Assembly: GCF_000426345.1 (NCBI RefSeq)
Contig: NZ_AUFE01000053.1
Span: forward strand, 1 to 36,741
Source: Cupriavidus phytohabitans
GTDB lineage: Bacteria > Pseudomonadota > Gammaproteobacteria > Burkholderiales > Burkholderiaceae
Reading direction: 5' to 3'
DNA length: 36,741 nt
Under the pieces are notes generated by a model, which did no database searches, was not told the origin of the DNA, and saw nothing but the letters and a program-made list of their open reading frames with translations. A program made the position numbers and the translations under genes. Below are positions 23,006 through 31,715 of this stretch, one piece after another (the first letter of the stretch is position 1; the number at the start of each line of letters is the position of its first letter).

Positions 23006-24697
23006 ATGCAACCCCGTAAAGGCGACGAAGCGGATGACAGGCCGGCTCCCGCCGAATTGCCGCGGCTCCTACAGATCCTCCGGGTACTGGCATCGACGGG
23101 CTGGGCACATTACGTAGAGCGGTTGCGGGTCGGACGGACCATGTTCGGCATGGCGGCTGAATCGGCGAAAACCGATATTCACGACGCGAAGCGGTTTCGT
23201 GAGATGCTGGAAGGCCTTGGACCGGCATTTATCAAGTTCGGTCAGCTCCTCAGTTTGCGGCGTGACCTGTTGCCCGAGAGTTTTATCGACGAGTTGCAAC
23301 GTCTTCAGGATAACGTCTCAATATTTCCCGGGGCTCAGGCGCGCGCCATCATCGAGCGGGAACTGGCGAGCCCTGTAGCGGAGCTGTTCGCTGAATTCGA
23401 CGAATCGCCGCTTGCCGCCGCATCGATCGGCCAGGTTCACACGGCCCGGCTCAAGGACGGGACCAGCGTCGTGGTCAAGGTGCAGCGCCCTGGTATCGAG
23501 CCCATCATTCACACTGATGTCAGTATCATGCGCTTTCTCGCCCGGCGGCTGGAACTGCATGTGCCGGAAAGCCGGAGGTTCGGACCGACGGATCTGGTCG
23601 AAGAGTTTGCCCGCTGCATTACTGATGAACTCGACTACCACATCGAGGCGCGCAGTGGTGATCGTTTGCGTGAGAACCTCGCCGATGATGCCGATGTATT
23701 TGTGCCACTCATCTACTGGGACATGACGAGCCAGCGTGTCCTGACGATGGAGCGAAGCCAAGGGCACAAGCTTGTTCAGCAGATGCCAACCGATTTGATA
23801 GATCGGCAACGTATTGCGGAAAAGCTGATGCACTGCTACCTGAAACAAGTTTTCGAACATGGCTTCTTCCACGGCGACCCCCATCCCGGCAATGTTTTCA
23901 TACTCTCCGATGGACGTCTTTGCTTCCACGACTTTGGAATCATGGGCGAGTTATCGGCACACGACCAGGACGCACTTGCCCAGCTCATTCTGGCCGTTAG
24001 CTCGGAGGAAGTTTCTTGGATGGTGGACGCCTATTTCGAGATGGGCGTGGCCGCCGAGGAAGTTGACCGCCAGACCTTTACCTATGACGTCGCGAAAGCG
24101 CTCAAGAAGTACTACGAGGCAGCAGGCAGAGGGTATTCGTTCAGTGAGATCGTCCGCCAGTTCACGCAACTCAGCCAGCGTCATCAGATTCGCGTGCCCC
24201 GCCAATTCCTGCTAGTGTCAAAGGCATTCATGGCGGTCGAGTCCCAGGCGCTCACGCTGGATCCTAACTTCAACGTCCTGGCCTCCCTCCACGATTACGT
24301 TCCGCATTTGCTTGCCCGTCGCATCCAGCGAGGGTTCAATCGTCCGTTTGTCGAATTCAGTCGAAGTTTTCGCACCCTGCGTTCGCTACATCGGGCCGCA
24401 ACAAATCTTCCCGATATGCTGAATCGCGCGGTGGATGTGCTGAGCAGCGGTAAGGCAACCCTTCATATCGAACATGATCAGCTGGAAGGATTGGAAGCGC
24501 ATATCGACCGTGGGAGCAATCGGCTAAGTCTGAGCCTGATTATCGCGAGCGTTGTCATCGGCTCCTCGATCGTCATGGCATTCCACAGTGGTCCCCACTA
24601 TCTGGGGATCCCCCTACTGGGGCTCGTGGGCTTTGTCGTTGCCACCGTAATGGGACTTGCGTGGGCAATTGCCATTTTGCGCTCCGGGCGGCTTTAG
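23006..24697 (+). CDS. ABC1/UbiB-family atypical kinase
   Basis: This 563-residue protein of the ABC1/ADCK/UbiB family supports ubiquinone biosynthesis or lipid handling at the membrane. Hallmarks are the KxGQ motif (FIKFGQLLSLRRDLLP), the alanine-rich loop replacing the glycine loop (AAASIGQVHTA), VVVKVQRPGI with the lysine, HGDPHPGNVF (catalytic loop) and HDFGIMG (metal-binding DFG). Two hydrophobic helices close the C-terminus, as in UbiB. ATG 23006 is chosen because the upstream in-frame start at 22922 has no ribosome binding site and adds a non-family leader; even so the site here is weak (GAGA). It is not next to other ubi genes. It may be a second, accessory copy linked to the efflux operon and possibly to low oxygen. 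Confidence 0.87.
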   Translation: MQPRKGDEADDRPAPAELPRLLQILRVLASTGWAHYVERLRVGRTMFGMAAESAKTDIHDAKRFREMLEGLGPAFIKFGQLLSLRRDLLPESFIDELQRLQDNVSIFPGAQARAIIERELASPVAELFAEFDESPLAAASIGQVHTARLKDGTSVVVKVQRPGIEPIIHTDVSIMRFLARRLELHVPESRRFGPTDLVEEFARCITDELDYHIEARSGDRLRENLADDADVFVPLIYWDMTSQRVLTMERSQGHKLVQQMPTDLIDRQRIAEKLMHCYLKQVFEHGFFHGDPHPGNVFILSDGRLCFHDFGIMGELSAHDQDALAQLILAVSSEEVSWMVDAYFEMGVAAEEVDRQTFTYDVAKALKKYYEAAGRGYSFSEIVRQFTQLSQRHQIRVPRQFLLVSKAFMAVESQALTLDPNFNVLASLHDYVPHLLARRIQRGFNRPFVEFSRSFRTLRSLHRAATNLPDMLNRAVDVLSSGKATLHIEHDQLEGLEAHIDRGSNRLSLSLIIASVVIGSSIVMAFHSGPHYLGIPLLGLVGFVVATVMGLAWAIAILRSGRL

Positions 24698-24736
24698 CGC
24701 CCCCATTGGCCGGGTACCACGCGACGGGGTAGCCTG

Positions 24737-25002
24737 ATGAGACTCGCGAGTATGTACACATTGGCCGGCTTTGCGGTCGCCATGTCGCTATCCGGTGCCG
24801 TCTCGGCGGGTGGCGATGAACCGGAATGGTGGCACCGCCATGGGCACGGCTTCATTTCGTACAAGCCGGGGGGCAGCGCCTCTATCGCCGCTATGCACTG
24901 TAAGATGGCTCGGTGTTCATGGCGTGCCACGCTTGCCGATACGAAAATGCCGAGATGGCCGACGTGCGGATTAGTCAGATAGGACAATCCGTTGCTCGGT
25001 AG
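24737..25002 (+). pseudogene. Small exported protein with a C-terminal frameshift
   Basis: The frame starts MRLASMYTLAGFAVAMSLSG with a convincing signal peptide (cleavage near AVSA) and continues EPEWWHRHGHGFISYKPGGS, then ASIAAMHCK. At about 24903 the frame runs into a basic tail that stops at 24982. The neighbouring frame picks up with DGSVFMACHACRYENAEMAD and VRISQIGQSVAR before a stop at 25000-25002. Adding one base would give a smooth 88-90 residue cysteine- and histidine-containing periplasmic protein. Either this is a recent frameshift or a sequencing error. The family is not recognised. Its end overlaps the DUF3141 fragment on the other strand. Confidence 0.45.
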
Positions 25003-25399
25003 CAACTAGGTCGTCGGTGCTTGGGTAGACCACGGGAATCCAGCCGAGCGCCTGATGTGGCGGTGTAATGTTGTCGCCGTAGGATGCGAAGATGACCAGC
25101 GGCTTGCGGATACGGCGCAAATCGGCCGTGCAGTCGCAATCCACTTGAGCTTCTCCCGTTTCGAGCTTGTTGCCGACAAAGAGGTCCTGGACCGTCGCAA
25201 CGAGTTCCTCTCGACTCAGGAAATAGAAGCCGTTCCACCAGCGCTCAAACTCCAGGAATCACTCCGCCTCTTGGTCCGGGTTGGCGAAGACGGTGTAAAA
25301 CTCTTCCCAGAGGGCCGATTCCGGCTTGAGCATCTGAAAGTTCTGTACCAGCCATACGCCGTCGAAGCGCCCACTACCTAAATCGGCCAGAAAATTTAG
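24971..25399 (-). pseudogene. DUF3141 (PHA-synthase-like hydrolase) fragment with in-frame stop
   Basis: From LNFLADLGSGRFDGVWLVQN the frame reads ALWEEFYTVFANPDQEAE, then a TGA at 25259-25261. It continues unchanged as FLEFERWWNGFYFLSREELV, LFVGNKLETGEAQVDCDCTA and PLVIFASYGDNITPPHQALG to a stop at 24971. This matches the middle of DUF3141 proteins, large alpha/beta hydrolases related to polyhydroxyalkanoate synthases, including the conserved FASxGDNITPP block. The TGA replaces what is usually arginine (CGA to TGA). Both the N- and C-terminal parts are missing. The 5' side joins an ISL3 transposase fragment directly. It is a dead remnant. Confidence 0.75.
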
Positions 25400-25915
25400 T
25401 CGCCGAATTCCGGCGAAGGCGGCACGGATCTTGAGATGGTCATCGCGGAGGCCATAGGCCATGCGCTTGATCGCCTTGATCCGGTTGTTGATGCCTTCGA
25501 CCAGATTGGGGCCCAAGGGCCAGCGGTTGTGGGCCAAGATACCCGGCAGGTAGGGCTAAGCCGACGGGCGAACTGGCGCAGCGGCTCGATCCCGCTGCCC
25601 ATGGCGCGCTCGTACCAGTCCTGCCAGAACCGCCTGGCGTACCCGCAGTGCCGGTAGTCCCACAAGGCCTTGAGATCGTCCTTGAGCATGTGGACCGTCA
25701 TCAGCGCCTTGCGAGCCACCCGGTCACCGCGCAGACGGTTCGCCTCGTCAACTCGAACTCTGTCAATGACCTCCCGCCCGTACTTGGCTACCACATAGAA
25801 CAGGTCATAGACCACCTCGGCTTGCGGGCAATGCATGCGCACTTCCAGATTGTAGGCGGTGTTCATGTCCATGACGGCTGCACGTAGCCTGGCACATCCC
25901 GGCGCACGGCAATAA
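25400..25915 (-). pseudogene. ISL3-family transposase remnant
   Basis: The segment contains ARLRAAVMDMNTAYNLEVRM, CPQAEVVYDLFYVVAKYGRE and DRVRVDEANRLRGDR. After a deletion follow HMLKDDLKALWDYRHCGYAR and FWQDWYERAMGSGIEPLRQF. A frameshift near 25545 leads to NRWPLGPNLVEGINNRIKAI and KRMAYGLRDDHLKIRAAF. These are the catalytic core and C-terminus of ISL3-family DDE transposases. The N-terminal third is absent. It is bounded by the DUF3141 fragment on one side and an unknown piece on the other. Confidence 0.8.
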
Positions 25916-26080
25916 GACGGAATCTATGGGGCGGTGAATACCTTCCTTCAACATTTCGATCGCGAGCTCTCGAGAATACTCCTCAGGTATGGTCGGGTCC
26001 GCAATTTTTCCCAGCGTCGCGGCCAATTGGGCTTGCTTTTGCGCCACCGGCTCGAAAAGCCCTTCACTGCTGCTAACCAT
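25916..26080 (-). pseudogene. Unrecognised N-terminal coding fragment
   Basis: A frame starting MVSSSEGLFEPVAQKQAQLA and continuing DPTIPEEYSRELAIEMLKEG looks like real, charged, helical coding sequence. It then runs into the ISL3 remnant in a different frame. It could be the start of a gene cut by the ISL3 element. I do not recognise the family. Its ATG is only 9 bp from the FNR-like dyad at 26089-26102. Confidence 0.3.
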
Positions 26081-26088
26081 GCGCTGGC

Positions 26089-26129
26089 TTGATGCACGTC
26101 AATCAGGGAATCCAGTGCCCGGCTATCTT
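26089..26129 (+). promoter_or_regulatory. FNR/ANR-like site with -10 box
   Basis: TTGAT-GCAC-GTCAA (26089-26102) matches the FNR/ANR consensus TTGAT-N4-ATCAA at 9 of 10 positions. TATCTT at 26124-26129 is a good -10 box, and its centre is 31 bp from the dyad centre, again the class II -41.5 geometry. It would drive the exported repeat protein that starts at 26224. Confidence 0.6.
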
Positions 26130-26223
26130 CAAACTGTCAGGCGGCTGCGTTATGCAAGCACTGTACGACGAAGTCACCGCTATTGGGGCGACAATGATCG
26201 CGTCATCCACACAGGAGCAAGAG

Positions 26224-26562
26224 ATGTATAGGGAACTCATGATGACCATATTTGTCGGTGCTGCGGCGATTTCTGCTTCGGCGTATGGCCAGAAAACACC
26301 GGACCCCTATTCCGATGGAGCAAAGTCGGGAAAGGTGGACCCATACACAGATGGCGCAAAGTCCGGCACGTTCGATCCGTACACCGACGGGGCCAACAAA
26401 CTGGCCGGCCGGAGCGACGGGGGCCCGTCCGCCGCAGGCACGACCAAGACCAAGCGGGACCCTTACACGGAAGGAGCCAACCAGGGCAAGCGCGACACCT
26501 TTACTGACGGGGCTCGGACGGGCAGCCGAGATCCGTACACGGACGGCGCGCGTTCCAAGTAG
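26224..26562 (+). CDS. Exported DPYTDGA-repeat protein
   Basis: This 112-residue protein starts MYRELMMTIFVGAAAISASA (signal peptide, cleavage probably after AYG or AYGQ). The mature part is about six copies of a 10-15 residue repeat with core DPYTDGA-[KNR]-x-G: DPYSDGAKSGKV, DPYTDGAKSGTF, DPYTDGANKLAGR, DPYTEGANQGKR, DTFTDGARTGSR, DPYTDGARSK. The repeats are rich in Asp, Gly and Lys, and no hydrophobic core is visible. It is probably a disordered or extended periplasmic or secreted protein. AGGAG 6 bases before the ATG fixes the start, and an FNR-like promoter lies 95-135 bp upstream. The function is unknown; Asp-rich repeats could bind cations. Confidence 0.8.
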   Translation: MYRELMMTIFVGAAAISASAYGQKTPDPYSDGAKSGKVDPYTDGAKSGTFDPYTDGANKLAGRSDGGPSAAGTTKTKRDPYTEGANQGKRDTFTDGARTGSRDPYTDGARSK

Positions 26563-27056
26563 TAGTCATCGATGGCGGTGTCGCACCGCTCGGCTAGCGC
26601 GATAGCTCAATCCAGGTCATGAGGCACCGTCGACGATGGCGGGCCCGAGCGGTATCAGCGGTCGGCGTCGCCTCCCTCGTGTCTTACCGGACACCCGCGA
26701 AAAGTCCTCCCCGCCCGAAGTCCTCGAAGCAGGAGGCATCTGCAGAAGTCCCTGACGGTCCTCCATGGCCAAGAGTCCAAGTGGTGATCCCCGTCGCTGA
26801 ACGTCTATGGGAGACGCGATTGCAATCGTTCAATCAAAAAGCCTGACAAAGTCATATCGTGCGCGGTGATCTCCGCGCGGGTTACTTTCGTCGTCGGCTC
26901 CGTATTGTTTCCTTTGTTGGCCCCCCTGGCAGCGGCAAAATTGCGCTGCTCAATCTGATTGGATGGCTCGCCCGTCTCGGAGACCGCGCCAAACCGGGGG
27001 CTGACTAAGCGGCAAGGCGGTGGTCTTCGTCCCGGGAGATGGACGGATACCATCGT
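26563..27056. other. Intergenic stretch without recognised gene
   Basis: About 490 bp separate the repeat protein from the transposon remnants. A 75-codon frame at 26619-26846 is arginine-rich without family resemblance or ribosome binding site. No clear transposon end or promoter was found. Confidence 0.5.
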
Positions 27057-27278
27057 TCAACGTACGACCGGAGCTGCGGGGCTGGCCTCGGCGTCCAGAT
27101 CCCACCCCAGGCTTTCCAGTCGGCGCAACGCCGGATGGGGGCAGCCGTGCCACAGGTGCCACTTGGCGCCATGCAGCGCCTTGATCAATGCTACGTTGCT
27201 AGGACCGTCACAGTGTGCGGGCCGGCCCTTGATCATCTGTTCGAGATTCTGTACCCGCATGGCGATATGGAATATGCG
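27057..27278 (-). pseudogene. ISKra4-like transposase fragment
   Basis: The frame reads FHIAMRVQNLEQMIKGRPAH, then ALIKALHGAKWHLWHGCPHP and ALRRLESLGWDLD. This resembles the central part of ISKra4-family transposases (the pattern FHIAMRxQxLxQ followed by KWxLWHG). It is joined in frame to a Tn3 transposase piece (IQAGRVMSPMLLRKLSHEGR). About 70 residues survive, with no start or catalytic set. Confidence 0.55.
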
Positions 27279-29447
27279 ACGCGCCAACCCTTCTGCGAGA
27301 TCCAGCGCAGCAGGCACACCGTGCGCAGCTCGCGCCCCGAGCTCACGCGCCGCCGCAAACAGCCGGTTGTGCCGGCCCTCGTGGCTCAGCTTGCGAAGCA
27401 GCATTGGCGACATGACGCGGCCGGCCTGGATCCCCAAATTGCCATCTGCATCAGATCCTATGTCATCGAGGGCCGGCCTGAGTGTCCAGGCCGACACCGT
27501 CTATTCGGATACGCACGGCCAATCCGAAGCCGTCTTTGCATTTACCTACCTGAACGGCATCCAATCGACCGTCTATTCAGCGATGTCATCGACTGGCAGC
27601 TGATCCGCAACCACTGTCTTGTAGCGACTGCCCTTCTCCGCCTTGTAGAAGCGCAGATCCTTCCAATTGCGGATGCGCGGCATCAGCTGGCGTTTTCGGT
27701 GATGACGTCCCCGCCGAAGTCCAGCCACTTGGTAAAGGCGTGATACGACTCGATCTTGTTGGTCGTCGCGGTGACTTCCTGCCGCATATCCTTCTGCGAG
27801 ATCCAGCGCAGCAGGTACACCGTGCGGCGATGGCCGTGGAAGGTATTTCGCGTGCCACGATGCGTGTGAGCGTGGGCTCGCCGCTCGGGCTGATCGTCAC
27901 GTCGCCGGCATGCTGGGGAAATTCACTGTCGACCTGTTCGGCCGTCCCCGTCAGCAGCTTCTTGAGATTGTCGACGAAGCCCTGCGCATCGGGCGCGAGA
28001 CCGATCCGATCGCAATAGTCCTGGAGCAACGCCTGACATTCCCCCCAAGGTCGCCGGCGAGATGGGAAAACACACATACCTCCAGGTAGCGCCGATTCGT
28101 CGGGTTGCCCAAGGTGGGCCGAACGGCGCACCAGCTTTCGCCAGCGCTCGGAGGCGAACGACAGGTCCACCTCGTCGGCGAGCCATTCGGTCTTGCGGTG
28201 TTCGTTCTGCAGCACGACGTCCAACGCCTTGAGTAGTCGGCCTCGGTCGCCGCGACAGCGCGCAATTCCTCGCCATCTGGAACATCGCCGCACGCCATGA
28301 CTTGAAAGGCTTCTACAGCAATGGCAAATGATTCCCGTCGCTCCAGACCCGGATCGCTTCGCAATCGGCCTGCAGCTTGTCCAGATCGCCGTGCGGCGCC
28401 AGCAGCTCGCGCACGCGTTTCCCGGTATGGGCGTCGTCCAGGCCTTCGGCCACAATGCCGATGACTAGTTCGAGCGCGGCAACCAGCTCTTCGCTCAATT
28501 CGCGCTGGCGCGCCTGGATGAGAGTGAGTTCTTCCTTGGCACTCTTGTGAATCGCCCCATGCGGCGGATGAACATTTCCGCGATGTCGTCGCGCGCGCCG
28601 ATGCGCATTTGGTGGATCAGGGCCAGGATCAGTGCGTGTCGCCTGGCGGGCCGGAAGTCCTTCATGTCACCCGCGTCGAGGGCCGACGCCATTTGCCAAG
28701 TGTTTCAGTTTGGTGGCCGGGACGCTGTCGAGCAGCGTGTCGTTGTCAGGCAGCGATTCGAGCCACTTCAACTGGTCCAGCACCAGGTCGAGGTGTTTGC
28801 GCGTCGCCTTTTTTGCGGATCGCTTGATCTGCTGATAGAGCGAGCGCCGCGCCGGCAACTCGGTTTCCAGCAGTTGATCGAGCCATTGGCGCTGGTCGGC
28901 GGACAGGCGCTGCTCGATGTGGCGATGGAGCGCGGCGTCAGCCACGGCACGGGCCTGTTCCGCGATCTCATCGAGCGTCCGGAAGGCGGGCAGCTCGTAG
29001 CCCAGCCGAACCAGTTCCTCGATCGTGATGTTGAGGATGTCCACGCGTGTGTCCACCACGCCGGCGGCTTCCTCGGCAAGTCGGATCGCGACGAGGCGGG
29101 TCTGGGCATCGGAGTACGGCTTGATGCCCAGCAAGGTACGGATCACCTTGTGATGGCGATAGCGCGCGGTACGCGCAGCGGGATAGGTGATGCGCTGAAC
29201 CGGTGCCATGCCCAGGCAGGCCGACACGTATTCGACGACTTCGGCGGGCACTGCCTCCACTGCCGGAAAGTGCCGCAGGAATTGGAAACACTTCAGGTTG
29301 ACCAGCAGCGCGAGGCGCCTCTCAGCAGTGCGCGCGAAGCCTTGCGCCCACTCGATTTCCTCTGGGCGGGGTGAACGAGGCCTGCAGATCCTTTAGCGTC
29401 AGGATACGCGGAAACCGAGGATAGGCAGTTCGTTCGATGCTGGCCAT
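27279..29447 (-). pseudogene. tnpA: Tn3-family transposase, frameshifted, deleted and rearranged
   Basis: The gene starts MASIERTAYPRFPRILTLKD at 29447. It continues in several frames: EAVPAEVVEYVSACLGMAPV (29260 on), DFRPARRHALILALIHQMRI (28670), SEELVAALELVIGIVAEGLD (28498), LLKALDVVLQNEHRKTEWLA (28240) and QHAGDVTISPSGEPTLTRIV (27920). Next come RRTVYLLRWISQKDMRQEVT with TNKIESYHAFTKWLDFGGDV (27830-27700), and then MPRIRNWKDLRFYKAEKGSR (27680-27640). In intact Tn3 TnpA proteins the MPRIRNWKDLRFY block precedes the TNKIESYHAF block, so the order is scrambled. Much of the catalytic domain is missing. No intact resolvase or clear 38-bp terminal repeats were found. Confidence 0.8.
27493..27552 (+). 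pseudogene. Inverted Tn3 transposase piece
   Basis: On the plus strand, opposite to the rest of tnpA, a 20-residue block DTVYSDTHGQSEAVFAFTYL matches the conserved Tn3 motif (H/D-T-V-YSDTHGQSEAVFAFTYL). Its orientation shows that part of the transposase gene has been inverted. Confidence 0.65.
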
Positions 29448-30422
29448 GGTAAGGGACTCCCTATCCGGGATCGGCGGACTTATTCGGTACGGCGCTTTGC
29501 GAGGTTGCGTGGAGCTCGCTCGAACTGGCCAGAATATGCAGTCGATGCCAGAACGCCAAGCCTGCGGCGCTGCCTGGTCATCACGCTGGGTTGGAGTCGG
29601 GTAGTGGCTGTCGCGCTTTGTCTGGGGGAAATAGCAGCTGATGCCTTCTCTCCGAGCACGACGTCTCGCTCGTCGCATCGAGCCAGTACACGAACCGATC
29701 CAACTGGGCGAGGTGCAGCGGCTTTAGCGCGCTACCTATTTATTTCTGGACCGGATGCCGCGGAACTTTGCGTACGATCGGCGCCCTTGGTCGGGCGGGG
29801 GAGCTCTGGTCGCGAAGCCATCGCGCCTGGGCCCGCCGCGGCGGCGTGTTAGTCAACAGCCTCTCGGCATGGTCCACATGGGTACCGCACGGTGCTGTCG
29901 GCAATCGCTGGCAGAAACCCGACCCAGCCGACGCCTACAGGGCTGGGCCGAAGACATAAAGACCGGGCTCTTTATTACTTCTGGGTATATGTGAGGCACG
30001 CCCCCTATTATTCGCAGCGTCGCAACCAGACAGCGCGCGCGCTTTTATTGACTTCCTGGTCGCCAAATTTCAGGAATTGCCCGCAGAGATGGGATGACTT
30101 GCAATGGAAACATTCGCTTGAGAAAGGCTCACCGAGCCTTTCGATAGTGATCTCTGAGGAATACAGGCAGATCATTTGACGGGGGCGTACAGGGAACTTG
30201 ATACATCATGTCGCTGGCGAAGCCGAGGGCCGGCCAGGATTCGTGAATATGTGAAGCTTAAGATATTTCGAATTGCGGCCAACCCTCCTGTCCGTAGGCT
30301 GAGCGAGAGCCTGGCGGATGCCATCTCACTCCCCAAAACAGAACCCCCGCCTGGCGAACCCTCCTTTTCCTCGGGTTTACGTTAGTTGCCCAGTTCTACG
30401 CGACGACCTAAATTCCTCGTTA
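29448..30422. other. Long non-coding stretch
   Basis: About 975 bp lie between the Tn3 remnant and the operator of the next operon. Several open frames exist, but none has a ribosome binding site plus family resemblance. The only clear structure is the hairpin at 30122-30142. It may hold the transposon end or old debris. Confidence 0.5.
30122..30142. terminator. Strong short-loop hairpin
   Basis: GAAAGGCTC (30122-30130) and GAGCCTTTC (30134-30142) are perfect 9-bp arms with a 3-base loop ACC. It is in non-coding DNA 325 bp before the dehydratase gene. Without a T-run it may be a bidirectional terminator or another structural element. Confidence 0.45.
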
Positions 30423-30442
30423 ATTGTTAACAATCAATTGTT
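30423..30442. promoter_or_regulatory. Overlapping palindromes, probable GntR operator
   Basis: ATTGTTAACAAT (30423-30434) is a perfect 12-bp palindrome. It shares its right half with AACAAT-CA-ATTGTT (30429-30442), giving three alternating half-sites 25 bp before the dehydratase start. The same AACAAT half-site occurs before the GntR gene at 34147-34152. The position would let the regulator block transcription of the operon. Confidence 0.65.
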
Positions 30443-30466
30443 GGCAACGTACAGAGCGAGGAAAAC

Positions 30467-31657
30467 ATGCGTATTGAGCACTTTGAGACGATCTCCTGCG
30501 ACGCCGGGTGGCGTAATTACTACTTCTTGAAGGTTGTGACGTCCGACGGCACGGTCGGCTGGAGTGAGTACGACGAGTCATTTGGGCCGCCGGGGTTGAC
30601 GGCTGTGATCGAGCAGTTGGGGGCGCGATTGATTGGCAAGTCGGTGTACGACCACGAGGAAGCGTATGGCCGGCTGGCGGCGTCGTTGCGGCCGGCTCCT
30701 TATGGGCTTAGTGCCGAGGCGATTGGTGCTATCGAGAATGCCTTGCTCGATGCGAAGGCCAAGTCGTTGGGCTTGCCGGTTTATCAGTTGCTGGGCGGCA
30801 AGCATCGGGACAGCGTGCCAATTTACTGGTCGCACTGCGCGACCTGGCGGATCAGCCATCCCAAGCTGTATCAGCCGGCCATTGTCGATCTGGACGGGGT
30901 GAAGAAGGCGGGTGAAGACGCGCGCAAGTCCGGTATTTCGGCGCTGAAGACGAATCTGTTTGTCGATGAGAATGGCAAGCCGCGTCAGTGGATGGCTGGT
31001 TTTGGTTCGCCTTATGCGCCGTCGCTGACCGTCGACAAGGCGTTGATCCGGAATCTGCGAGCGCATCTGGAAGCGCTGCGCGATGGTGCTGGTCCGGACG
31101 TCGATATTCTGGTGGACCTGAATTTCAACGCGCGTACCGAGGGTTATCTTTCGCTGATCAATGCGATCAAGGATTTCGATCTGTTCTGGGTGGAGCTCGA
31201 TATCTACAATCCGGACGCCATGGCGTATATCCGTCAGCGCAGTCACGCGCCGATTGCGGCGTGCGAGACGCTGTTTGGCATGCGCCAGTTCCTGCCCTAT
31301 TTCCAGGCGCAGTCGATGGATGTGGCCATTGTGGATGCGGTGTGGAATGGCGTCTGGCAGGCGATGAAAATCGCCAACGTTGCCGACGCGTTCGACGTCA
31401 ATATCGCGCCGCATAACTTCTACAGCCATCTCTCCACGACGATGAACGTGCATTTCGCGGCGGCGGTGCCGAATCTGCGCGTAATGGAAGTGGATGTGGA
31501 TCGGCTGTCCTGGGACGACGAGCTTTTTACCAGCACACCTCAAATTGAGCGCGGCAGCATTCTCGTTCCCGATGCGCCGGGCTGGGGTTGCGACCCCATT
31601 GAGGAAGCTTTGCGCGCCCATCCGCCGCAAGTCCGTCGCAGCCATCTTGGCCTGTAA
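30467..31657 (+). CDS. Mandelate racemase/muconate lactonizing enzyme family protein (sugar-acid dehydratase-like)
   Basis: This 396-residue enolase-superfamily enzyme has the N-terminal capping domain at residues 1-125 and a TIM barrel from about 140 to 370. Likely metal ligands are Asp217 (LVDLNF), Glu243 (WVELDI) and Glu267 (ACETLF). The likely acid/base set is Lys161 (ALKTNLF) and the Asp290-His316 pair (IVDAVW, IAPHNF). The His-Asp dyad is the mandelate-racemase-type layout used by racemases and acid-sugar dehydratases. GAGG 5 bases upstream fixes the ATG. It is the first gene of an operon with an ACS-type transporter and a ketopantoate-reductase-like dehydrogenase. This suggests uptake, dehydration or epimerisation, then reduction or oxidation of a hydroxy acid. 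The substrate is not known. Confidence 0.85.
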   Translation: MRIEHFETISCDAGWRNYYFLKVVTSDGTVGWSEYDESFGPPGLTAVIEQLGARLIGKSVYDHEEAYGRLAASLRPAPYGLSAEAIGAIENALLDAKAKSLGLPVYQLLGGKHRDSVPIYWSHCATWRISHPKLYQPAIVDLDGVKKAGEDARKSGISALKTNLFVDENGKPRQWMAGFGSPYAPSLTVDKALIRNLRAHLEALRDGAGPDVDILVDLNFNARTEGYLSLINAIKDFDLFWVELDIYNPDAMAYIRQRSHAPIAACETLFGMRQFLPYFQAQSMDVAIVDAVWNGVWQAMKIANVADAFDVNIAPHNFYSHLSTTMNVHFAAAVPNLRVMEVDVDRLSWDDELFTSTPQIERGSILVPDAPGWGCDPIEEALRAHPPQVRRSHLGL

Positions 31658-31715
31658 GCGCCGGGCCTGAAGCGTAGTCCCTCAACTAGAGATTCCTATC
31701 ACTTCCGGGGAGGAG

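Noticed and set aside
25259..25261. In-frame TGA in the DUF3141 fragment as a selenocysteine codon
   Set aside because: Relatives have arginine or another non-cysteine residue there, the gene is already truncated by an IS, and I saw no SECIS-like hairpin just after the codon. A nonsense mutation is simpler.
26619..26846. 75-codon plus-strand frame after the repeat protein
   Set aside because: Arg/Pro-rich, with no ribosome binding site or family resemblance.
29755..30385. Short plus-strand frames in the 1-kb non-coding stretch
   Set aside because: None has a Shine-Dalgarno, signal peptide or recognisable domain, and they overlap each other in different frames.
30578..31645. Antisense frame of 355 codons across the dehydratase gene
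   Set aside because: Arg/Gln-rich shadow of the enolase-superfamily gene without a start signal.
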